Assembly (NCBI GenBank): GCA_937942465.1
Contig: CALDEO010000155.1
Span: forward strand, 1 to 5,541
Length of the DNA stretch: 5,541 nucleotides
Reading direction: 5' to 3'
Origin: an uncultured Saprospiraceae bacterium
GTDB lineage: Bacteria; Bacteroidota; Bacteroidia; Chitinophagales; Saprospiraceae
Shown here: positions 1-5,498 of the stretch, piece after piece
How positions within the stretch are numbered: position 1 is the first letter of the stretch
How the letters are laid out: each line of letters opens with the position of its first letter
Position numbers and translations under genes: made by a program
The notes under the pieces: model-generated
Seen by the model: only the letters and a program-made list of their open reading frames with translations
Databases searched by the model: none
Told to the model about the DNA's origin: nothing

Positions 1-199
1 GTACCAATACGAATTAAGTTTTTAAGTGTCCATGAAACATCCAAGGGTAATTATTAAAGATTTGAAACACAGGCGCAACCATAGTTACGGTGTTCCGATT
101 TCTATCGGAATTCTAACGCGAACACTAAAGAATTAAGCTCATATGAATCGGGTATTTAGAAGCTTATCCCATATGAAATATTTGAAAGCATATCATGAA
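1..199. other. Left-edge stretch without an assignable gene
   Basis: I find no convincing complete gene here. The plus-strand frame starting at base 2 runs seven codons from the window edge to a TAA at 23-25 and reads YQYELSF, which could be the end of a truncated gene but is too short to call. A 34-codon plus-strand frame (32-136) has no recognisable product. The stretch also contains a small hairpin (93-110) and two copies of the 8-mer CATATGAA (140-147 and 170-177). It is most simply read as intergenic DNA between an unseen gene on the left and the transposase unit. Confidence 0.5.
93..110. repeat. Small inverted repeat (7-bp stem, TTCT loop)
   Basis: TTCCGAT at 93-99 pairs perfectly with ATCGGAA at 104-110 around the loop TTCT. 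A competing pairing exists between GTGTTC (90-95) and GAACAC (120-125), which shares bases 93-95 with the first stem, so the two folds exclude each other. No T-tract follows on either strand, so it is not a typical intrinsic terminator. A stem of this size can occur by chance, and no function can be assigned. Confidence 0.35.
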
Positions 200-250
200 C
201 ATATAGAACCCCTTAAAGGGCTCAAAGCCCTTTAAGGGGTAGTGTCATAC
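200..250 (+). repeat. REP-like palindromic element, copy 1
   Basis: The core (208-240) is a perfect hairpin: ACCCCTTAAAGGGCT (208-222), loop CAA, then the exact reverse complement AGCCCTTTAAGGGGT (226-240). The similarity to the copy at 1063-1114 extends beyond the stem, with CATAnAGA on the left and AGnGTCATnC on the right, so this is a true dispersed repeat of about 51 bp and not just a hairpin. It lies 24 bp beyond the stop codon of the RAYT-like gene. Neither strand has a T-tract after the stem, which argues against a simple terminator. In known RAYT systems such hairpins are the DNA substrate of the neighbouring Y1 nuclease. That role here is inferred from position and structure. Confidence 0.8.
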
Positions 251-274
251 TAATACAACATCTGATAACATTAA

Positions 275-940
275 CTACTCTTCTGTAGATATCTCTTTAA
301 AATCTCGATTTAGATGCCTTGACTCATGGAATTTAATGAATTCGTCTCTACCGCCGTACCAGTCCAAAACATAGTTTTTCTCAAGAGGAGATGTTAATGA
401 ATCATCCAATATCATGTAATAGCTATGCCATGGATCTAATTTAAAATCTCTCACAATACCGTGTTTTCTGCTATTGTGATGTAAATAATAAATCAAGTAC
501 GATAATTTAGATTCATTATTTAAGACCGACCTCTTGAAAGGCGCATGGAACAAATTCCCTTTTCGCTTAAACTTTTTATTGATCGCTTGAGTATAGCTAT
601 TGAATACTCTAGACCATTGCTTAGAGATTAACTTATGAATATCACGATTATTGGGATCAGACGATGCAAATTCATTTTCAGTCTTTGTTCTACCCCTTTC
701 TTCATTCTTATTAATACATTCTAAAACCTCCTCTTCCGAACAGACAGATATCACAAAGTGAAAATGGTTACCCAACAATGCATAAGAATAAAACTTAACA
801 AAACCGGTAAGTCTCGAAAAAATTAGATCCAAAAAGTACTGCTTATTTTCATCAGTTTTAAAAAGGGTTTCTCCATTATTTGTACGATTATAAACATGAT
901 AAAATCGTTCATATTCGAATCCCGCATTCGTATTTTTCAT
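275..940 (-). CDS. REP-associated tyrosine transposase-like protein (RAYT; Y1/HUH nuclease)
   Basis: This 221-aa protein belongs to the IS200-like Y1 transposase superfamily (Y1_Tnp), whose members cut single-stranded DNA next to hairpins through a covalent phosphotyrosine link. The N-terminal segment YHVYNR (14-19) with LF and YF downstream is typical of the family. The metal-binding HUH motif is H59-F60-H61 within GNHFHFVIS. The stretch around 110-135 (YTQAINKKFKRKGNLF) matches the conserved region of the chromosomal RAYT group. YYLHHN (151-156) corresponds to the YIHxNP motif, so Y152 is the likely nucleophile; the usual Pro is Ser157. DPWHSYY (169-175) is also characteristic. At 221 aa it is longer than IS200 TnpA proteins (roughly 150 aa), which favours RAYT. 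The start ATG is preceded by AGAGA, a weak ribosome site. No tnpB lies nearby, and hairpin repeats flank the gene on both sides. All key residues are present, so it is probably active or recently active. Confidence 0.88.
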   Translation of the reverse strand: MKNTNAGFEYERFYHVYNRTNNGETLFKTDENKQYFLDLIFSRLTGFVKFYSYALLGNHFHFVISVCSEEEVLECINKNEERGRTKTENEFASSDPNNRDIHKLISKQWSRVFNSYTQAINKKFKRKGNLFHAPFKRSVLNNESKLSYLIYYLHHNSRKHGIVRDFKLDPWHSYYMILDDSLTSPLEKNYVLDWYGGRDEFIKFHESRHLNRDFKEISTEE

Positions 941-1062
941 TCTCTAAAATAACCAATTCTAAGGTATTAAAAATTATATTTAGAAAATTATTATCATAAT
1001 ATAGAAAATTTTAAAGCCGCTGAAGGCAAGTAACATATTCAATACTTAGAGCGAAAAATACT

Positions 1063-1114
1063 CATACAGAACCCCTTAAAGGGCTCAAAGCCCCGTTAAG
1101 GGGTAGCGTCATGC
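1063..1114 (+). repeat. REP-like palindromic element, copy 2
   Basis: This is the second copy of the element, in the same orientation as the one at 200-250, about 120 bp upstream of the RAYT-like start codon. The left arm ACCCCTTAAAGGGCT (1071-1085) and the CAA loop (1086-1088) are identical to copy 1. The right arm (1089-1104) has CG where copy 1 has a single T, so the stem becomes 5 bp plus 9 bp separated by a small internal loop. Flanks match as CATACAGA on the left and AGCGTCATGC on the right. REP elements of known systems often carry an imperfect stem, and the internal mismatch can matter for nuclease recognition, so this copy need not be decayed. Confidence 0.8.
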
Positions 1115-1130
1115 ATACTTATTTATACCA

Positions 1131-1174
1131 AAAACAAAAAAACCTCTAAAATTCGATAACTCCTAGAGGTTTTT
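1131..1174 (-). terminator. Intrinsic terminator of the three-gene chaperone operon
   Basis: AAAAACCTCTA (1138-1148) and TAGAGGTTTTT (1164-1174) form an 11-bp stem around a 15-nt loop. On the minus strand the stem is followed by a run of T interrupted once (1137-1131), the classical intrinsic terminator layout. It starts 29 nt after the stop codon of the SurA-like gene. The T-rich right side also gives a weaker T-tract on the plus strand, so it could work in both directions. It separates the operon from the RAYT unit. Confidence 0.85.
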
Positions 1175-1202
1175 ATTATTCTTTTTTATTGATCGTATCT
1201 CA

Positions 1203-2573
1203 CTACGGTGTTGTCGTAGCCCACTTCTTACCCCATTTGGCAAGATTAGGACAACTACTATAGATACCTTCTACTTCAATATATGTTTTCTGATATTTCT
1301 TATCTATCCAATCGGCCATATACTCATTCTTCTTACTATTCTTGGCTATCTGCTTGATCCGGTCATAATCAGTCTCTAAGCTTGCTCTGTGTGGGCTTGT
1401 ACGAGTGTCTAGCTTGATTACTCTATATAGTGTCTCGCCACTTGGTGTCGTATACTCTATTGGATCAGTGATACCATGCAATGTCAATGTATCTATTGCA
1501 AAGAATATATCAGGAGTCAAGTCACTGGTCTCAAAGAATGTATTCCCTGATTTTGGGTTTTTCATTCTACCACCGTTCGAATAACTAGGAGCTACCTCCA
1601 TAGAGAACTTCCTTACGGCTTCTTTAAAAGTGATGCTATCCATTTCGATTTCAGCAATGATACCTTTAAGCTTATTTTCGGCCAACTCTAGATCATCATC
1701 GGTAATTGTTGGTTTTATCAAAATATGTCTTACATGGATTCTGTTACCTCTTCGCTCGATCAATTCGATGATATGAAAACCAAACTCTGACTCTACGATG
1801 TCTGATAACTCCCCTTTCTTAAGAGAGTATGCTGCAGCCTCAAAATCTGCTACATAGTTACCTCTTTTAGCAAATCCTAGATCTCCACCATTGGCAGCTG
1901 ATCCATCCATAGAAAACCTCTTAGCCATCTCTTCAAATGGTTTGCCATCTTCCGTGATCTGTTTTTTGATATCTGTGATCTTATCTAGTGCTATTTGTCT
2001 TTCTTCTTCATTTACTTTAGGTTCGATTACAAGTTCACTGATCTCTACCTCTGACTTTAAGTATGGAAGACTATCTACCGGTATACTTTTGTAAAACGCT
2101 TGTACTTCTTTAGGTGTAATATCTATTCTAGCGATAAGAGACTGCTGCATGCGTTCCATAAGGATTTGCTGCTTCTGATCATCTCTAAATTTTTCTTTCA
2201 TCTCTACAATAGTAGCACCGTAGTATGATTGAAAAAACTCTTCATCACCATTCATCTGAGCAAGTATATTGTCAAATCTGTAATCTAGCTGAGCATCTAC
2301 CTCTGCATCACCTACCTCAATACTATCCACTTTGGCGTGGTGAATGATCATCTTCTGTGCTATTGTACTTTCTAGTATCTCACATCGAGTATTCTCATCA
2401 ATATCTGGTGTATTATCTTTAATGTAAGAAAACTGCTCCTCTACATCAGACAATAATATGATCTCCCCTCCTACTCTTGCTACAACACGGTCGATCACAA
2501 GTGAATCTTGAGCTTGTAATGCTCCACCGATCAGGCAACATAATATGAATATATAATTTCTCGAATGCATCAT
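1203..2573 (-). CDS. surA: SurA-like periplasmic chaperone / peptidylprolyl isomerase
   Basis: This 456-aa secreted protein has the SurA layout and probably escorts unfolded outer-membrane proteins across the periplasm. A signal peptide covers residues 1-21, with likely cleavage after ALQA. The SurA N-terminal helical domain starts at IDRVVARVGGEIILLSDVEEQF (27-48) and runs to about 165. Parvulin domain 1 (about 175-275) has NGGDLGF (228-234) and GFHIIEL, but its first signature position is E180 instead of His (ISEL for SHIL). Parvulin domain 2 (about 278-389) has RHILIKP with H283, but the closing GxHI position is R384 (YRVIKL). Each domain therefore lacks a different signature His, so catalysis is doubtful while chaperone binding is likely. 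C64 and C441 may form a disulfide. The chosen ATG overlaps the TGA of the preceding gene by 4 nt with AGGA just upstream; a second ATG follows immediately. The gene is last in its operon. Confidence 0.9.
   Translation of the reverse strand: MMHSRNYIFILCCLIGGALQAQDSLVIDRVVARVGGEIILLSDVEEQFSYIKDNTPDIDENTRCEILESTIAQKMIIHHAKVDSIEVGDAEVDAQLDYRFDNILAQMNGDEEFFQSYYGATIVEMKEKFRDDQKQQILMERMQQSLIARIDITPKEVQAFYKSIPVDSLPYLKSEVEISELVIEPKVNEEERQIALDKITDIKKQITEDGKPFEEMAKRFSMDGSAANGGDLGFAKRGNYVADFEAAAYSLKKGELSDIVESEFGFHIIELIERRGNRIHVRHILIKPTITDDDLELAENKLKGIIAEIEMDSITFKEAVRKFSMEVAPSYSNGGRMKNPKSGNTFFETSDLTPDIFFAIDTLTLHGITDPIEYTTPSGETLYRVIKLDTRTSPHRASLETDYDRIKQIAKNSKKNEYMADWIDKKYQKTYIEVEGIYSSCPNLAKWGKKWATTTP
2570..2573 (-). 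promoter_or_regulatory. ATGA stop-start overlap (translational coupling)
   Basis: On the minus strand the lipoprotein gene ends in TGA (2572-2570) and the SurA-like gene begins with ATG (2573-2571), giving an ATGA overlap. A second in-frame ATG (2570-2568) also touches the stop. AGGA lies about 4 nt upstream of the first ATG and may serve as a weak ribosome site inside the preceding gene. This geometry usually couples translation of the two proteins in a fixed ratio. Confidence 0.7.
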
Positions 2574-3424
2574 TTTCCTAGTTTCAGGTAATTCTTTATT
2601 TTATTCTCAGCAAGTAAGTCATTATACAACTCCTGAGTATGATTTTTGAGCAGATCTTTTTTACGACGATACAAAAGTACCTTTTTGAGATCACTCTCCA
2701 CGTATTTCAGTGGTGCAAGGTCACCTTTAGTTGCGACCTCTACTATTTTTAGAAAGTATTCTTTCTTTTTATTATTCTTCTGTACTCCCTTCTTGGGCTT
2801 AATATCTGACTTTTTGAATGGATTGTCGGCTTCAATATTCACAATCTGATCTGGTGTATACCAGCAGTCAGGCCCAACGCAGTATCCCACAGCTCTTTTG
2901 CTACAGTAGCTTTCGATTTTAGCGATATCATTGACTTTCCATGATTCAAAAAATCGATCTATCCCTGCTGCAGTCTCCGGGATGATCGCATACCTTATCT
3001 TATATAGATCCTGATCTAATCTAAAGTTATTCTTCTCTTGTTGGTAGTACTTATTCAACTCAGCAGCAGATATCACAGAGTCTAGTTGCGTATCTATCAA
3101 GTGCTCTTCATATTTATGTATGATCAACGCATCTTTGTAGTCTTGAGTCAACTTATTGATTGCATTATCTGCTTTAAATTTTTCTTTGGAGCTCTTGGTC
3201 AACAATGTAGTCTGTATCCATTGCTCAGTCAGTGCCCCTACAAGTGCTATACTGTCTTTACTTTCGATACCTACGGGTATCTGCCCTTTTATATCTGAGT
3301 ATAACAATTGCTCATTCAATACTTCCGCTAGCAGGGGGTTATCCTCCGTAGCCTCCTCATGTGAGTTACAAGACTGCAGTATGAGCCCTGCAAAGATCAA
3401 TATGTATAATGCTTTTAGCAACAT
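2570..3424 (-). CDS. SurA/PpiC-related lipoprotein without a clear rotamase signature
   Basis: This is a 284-aa lipoprotein. Residues 1-18 are a signal sequence ending in the lipobox LQSC, with C19 as the acylation site; the next residues (NSHEEATED) are acidic. Residues about 32-135 resemble the helical N-terminal part of SurA/PpiC chaperones (LLAEVLNEQLLYSDI near the start, then AELNKYYQQEKNNFR at 121-135). After YKIRYAIIPE (141-150), where a parvulin domain would follow, there is no GGxLG or GxHI motif, so any isomerase domain is highly degenerate. Three cysteines (C174, C182, C187) cluster in this part. A lysine-rich segment (204-221) precedes a C-terminal helical region. It starts 9 nt after the upstream gene and overlaps the downstream one. 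By context it is a membrane-anchored partner of the two flanking chaperones. Lipoprotein status is well supported; the chaperone family assignment is fair; the molecular role is inferred. Confidence 0.75.
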   Translation of the reverse strand: MLLKALYILIFAGLILQSCNSHEEATEDNPLLAEVLNEQLLYSDIKGQIPVGIESKDSIALVGALTEQWIQTTLLTKSSKEKFKADNAINKLTQDYKDALIIHKYEEHLIDTQLDSVISAAELNKYYQQEKNNFRLDQDLYKIRYAIIPETAAGIDRFFESWKVNDIAKIESYCSKRAVGYCVGPDCWYTPDQIVNIEADNPFKKSDIKPKKGVQKNNKKKEYFLKIVEVATKGDLAPLKYVESDLKKVLLYRRKKDLLKNHTQELYNDLLAENKIKNYLKLGK

Positions 3425-3433
3425 GCAATCGTA

Positions 3434-5398
3434 TTAGTTCTTTATCAACGAATTAAAAACGTCTTCGTTGACTATTACCTTGTAACTTTCTTTAAGTTCT
3501 TTAACCCATAAGCCTTCGAGATGATCTTGGTAGTCTGCAAGTACATACCCACGTGACTCTTCTAATGTCTTCAACTTTACTGGTAGTATCTCTTTGATAT
3601 ACCTAATATTACTACGATTGCTCGGCTTGTCAATTTCTGGTTTTGATATGGATTTCTTTTTCCACTCATTATTGAGCAACTCTTTGGCTCCTCTTTCATA
3701 CTTTTCTGTTATTACTGATATTATGACACTCTCTTTATTGTACTTGTCCAATATCTCTGCATGACTTTTCTTCTTTTTGATATCCTTGCTTATTTTTTTC
3801 AGCAGTTTTTCATCCGACGAGTTGACCTTATAGAAGTCAACAACTGCCCGCTCTTTCCACTCATAATTGTGCTTATGTTTTTGAAAAAACGCTTTTAACC
3901 CTGTCGTATCGTTTGCCGCTTTATCCCATACATTGATCTTAGTAGCCTCAAACAATAATATTCCTTCTGAGTACTCTCGCATCAATGCTTTAAACTCTGG
4001 ATACTTCTCTTCTAGTCTCGACTCTTCATACTTGATGGCATAGTCATTGACAAACTCAGTATACAGCAATGCTACACCCTTAGGTATCGGTAGATCTTTT
4101 TCAAATCTTAGACGCTTTCGCGAATTTTTTCTAGAAAACTCAGCAAACTCTTTATTCGTCGCCATGATCCCATTATCAAATTTAAATAATGTCTTTTCTT
4201 CGAATGTCTCCGGCTTCCACTTGTAGGTATAAAAGTTTTGGTCTAATCTGCCCAAAAAATCTCGATACACATCATTATATTCTGTAAAACCACCACCAGT
4301 TTTGATATTCTCTATCAGACTCTGCTTGGCGATCTCAAACCTTGGAGTTTTCGATAATTTAGCACTAAGTCTTTTTCTAGTTTTTTCAAGATCAGAGTTA
4401 TCTCTTTTAGATATTCTCTTGATGATATGCCATCCTATTTTAGTTTCTACTGGCTTGGTATACGCCTCATCCTCTGTCAACTCAAACGCTGCTTTCTCAA
4501 ATGATTTTTCATATTTATTAATACCAAAATAGCCTAAATAGCCAGCCTTATCCTTTGTGGTACGGTCATCAGAATATTGCAATACTAAATCTTCCCATTT
4601 ATTTCCTTTTGTAAGTAAAGTATAGAGACTATCCACTTGCTCATGTACGCCTCTGATCATTTTACCTTGCTTCTTTTTTCTTAGCAGTAAGTGAGCAACT
4701 TCGATCTCCCCGTATGCAGGTCGCTCATCCGTCACTTTCAGTATATGGTATCCCACTCTACTCCTTACTGGCTCTGCAATCTGACCTACGGGAGTTGAAT
4801 ACAAAGCATTTTCAAATTCATAAAATCCCTCTGGCAGCATCGCATTATAAAATCCTAAATTACCTCCTGATATAGCAGATGACTTATCATCAGATAACTC
4901 TTTTGCCACATTTTCGAAAGATTCTCCTTTCTGTATTCTATTGTACGCAGTGGTAGCCTTCATTTTCGCCTCAGCGACAAGTCCTTCCTTGGCATCTGGC
5001 TTTACAGCGAATAATATATGACTGACCTTAATATCTTTTTGCTGTCTATCAAATACCTCCATCAGTAAACTCTCAGACACCTCTCGATCTACTAGATATG
5101 ACTTAGATAGTTGTTTTCTGTAGCCCTCTAGTTCTTTCTTGAGTACTTTCAATGTATCGAGACCCATATCTTGAGCCCGCTTTACTTTCAACTTAAACTT
5201 CTGATATAGATCTGAATACTCCGTTAAGCTCACCTTGCTATAATCGGCATTGTCACCATTGTTCTTATTGTATATATATTCAAATTCTGATACATACACA
5301 GGTGTTCCATCGACTTCAAATAATACTTGATCATCTTGTGCCGTCAGCATCGAAATCGTAGCCAAAAAGGCTAGGAAGCATATAAAGGTTCTACGCAT
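3434..5398 (-). CDS. Periplasmic peptidylprolyl isomerase with two parvulin domains (PpiC/SurA family)
   Basis: This 654-aa secreted protein probably isomerises prolyl bonds in, and chaperones, exported proteins. Residues 1-20 form a signal peptide with likely cleavage after MLTA. A short SurA-type N-terminal segment (VLFEVDGTPVYVSEFEYIY, 25-43) leads into a helical region. Parvulin domain 1 (about 121-225) shows SHILF with H127, GGNLGF (178-183) and VGYHIL with H218. Parvulin domain 2 (about 230-330) shows AHLLL with H236, AGYLGYFG (285-292) and IGWHII with H324. Both domains keep both signature histidines, so this is the best candidate for the active isomerase of the operon. Residues 340-654 have no named domain; they are charged and mostly helical, with a conserved-looking block around 447-515 (FVNDYAIKYEESRLEEKYPEF onward), and may form the client cradle. 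The ATG at 5398 fits the signal peptide and lacks a Shine-Dalgarno sequence. It is the first gene of the operon. Confidence 0.88.
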   Translation of the reverse strand: MRRTFICFLAFLATISMLTAQDDQVLFEVDGTPVYVSEFEYIYNKNNGDNADYSKVSLTEYSDLYQKFKLKVKRAQDMGLDTLKVLKKELEGYRKQLSKSYLVDREVSESLLMEVFDRQQKDIKVSHILFAVKPDAKEGLVAEAKMKATTAYNRIQKGESFENVAKELSDDKSSAISGGNLGFYNAMLPEGFYEFENALYSTPVGQIAEPVRSRVGYHILKVTDERPAYGEIEVAHLLLRKKKQGKMIRGVHEQVDSLYTLLTKGNKWEDLVLQYSDDRTTKDKAGYLGYFGINKYEKSFEKAAFELTEDEAYTKPVETKIGWHIIKRISKRDNSDLEKTRKRLSAKLSKTPRFEIAKQSLIENIKTGGGFTEYNDVYRDFLGRLDQNFYTYKWKPETFEEKTLFKFDNGIMATNKEFAEFSRKNSRKRLRFEKDLPIPKGVALLYTEFVNDYAIKYEESRLEEKYPEFKALMREYSEGILLFEATKINVWDKAANDTTGLKAFFQKHKHNYEWKERAVVDFYKVNSSDEKLLKKISKDIKKKKSHAEILDKYNKESVIISVITEKYERGAKELLNNEWKKKSISKPEIDKPSNRSNIRYIKEILPVKLKTLEESRGYVLADYQDHLEGLWVKELKESYKVIVNEDVFNSLIKN

Positions 5399-5399
5399 A

Positions 5400-5409
5400 A
5401 TCCGCGGAT
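5400..5409. promoter_or_regulatory. 10-bp palindrome next to the start codon
   Basis: ATCCGCGGAT is a perfect palindrome ending one base before the start codon of the large isomerase gene. It is GC-rich in an AT-rich upstream region and occupies the place where a ribosome site would be expected. It could bind a dimeric regulator, or be a chance feature. No function can be shown from the sequence. Confidence 0.2.
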
Positions 5410-5436
5410 GTTTTGCTTATTTATAATTCTCTTTAG

Positions 5437-5444
5437 CGAAAGTA
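5437..5444 (-). promoter_or_regulatory. Possible -7 promoter element of the chaperone operon
   Basis: On the minus strand, TACTTTCG matches the Bacteroidota -7 consensus TAnnTTTG at five of six defined positions. It would place the transcription start roughly 30 nt before the ATG. I see no clear TTG at the -33 distance, so the promoter is either weak, activator-dependent or located elsewhere. Confidence 0.25.
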
Positions 5445-5472
5445 CTAATTTATTGATTGAGCACATTACCTA

Positions 5473-5498
5473 TTAACCACGTTTAAACGTTTCGTTAA
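5473..5498. promoter_or_regulatory. Palindromic candidate operator upstream of the operon
   Basis: The core ACGTTTAAACGT (5479-5490) is a perfect 12-bp palindrome. It lies between TTAAC (5473-5477) and GTTAA (5494-5498), which form an outer inverted repeat whose centre is offset by one base from that of the core. The site is about 80-100 bp upstream of the first gene and just upstream of the possible promoter at 5437-5444, a position suited to an activator or repressor. It could also serve an unseen divergent gene, since a plus-strand ATG occurs at 5527. The symmetry is seen directly; the regulatory role is inferred. Confidence 0.4.

Noticed and set aside
32..136. A 34-codon plus-strand frame beginning MKHPRVIIKD
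   Set aside because: It is short, has no ribosome site or recognisable family, and its 3' half is dominated by the inverted repeat at 93-110.
140..177. Direct repeats CATATGAA at 140-147 and 170-177
   Set aside because: Eight-base AT-rich repeats 30 bp apart are expected by chance here and no larger similarity surrounds them.
208..240. Perfect hairpin after the RAYT-like gene read as an intrinsic terminator
   Set aside because: No T-tract follows the stem on either strand, and the same sequence with matching flanks recurs upstream of the gene, which fits a dispersed repeat better. A secondary terminator effect is not excluded.
200..1114. Complete IS200/IS605 insertion sequence with tnpB
   Set aside because: No TnpB-like frame is present and the 221-aa protein matches the RAYT type better than a compact IS200 TnpA; no target-site evidence for the ends can be read from one copy.
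1891..4532. Several plus-strand open frames of 67-93 codons lying inside the minus-strand operon
   Set aside because: They are antisense to well-supported chaperone genes, have no recognisable domains and look like shadows of the coding strand.
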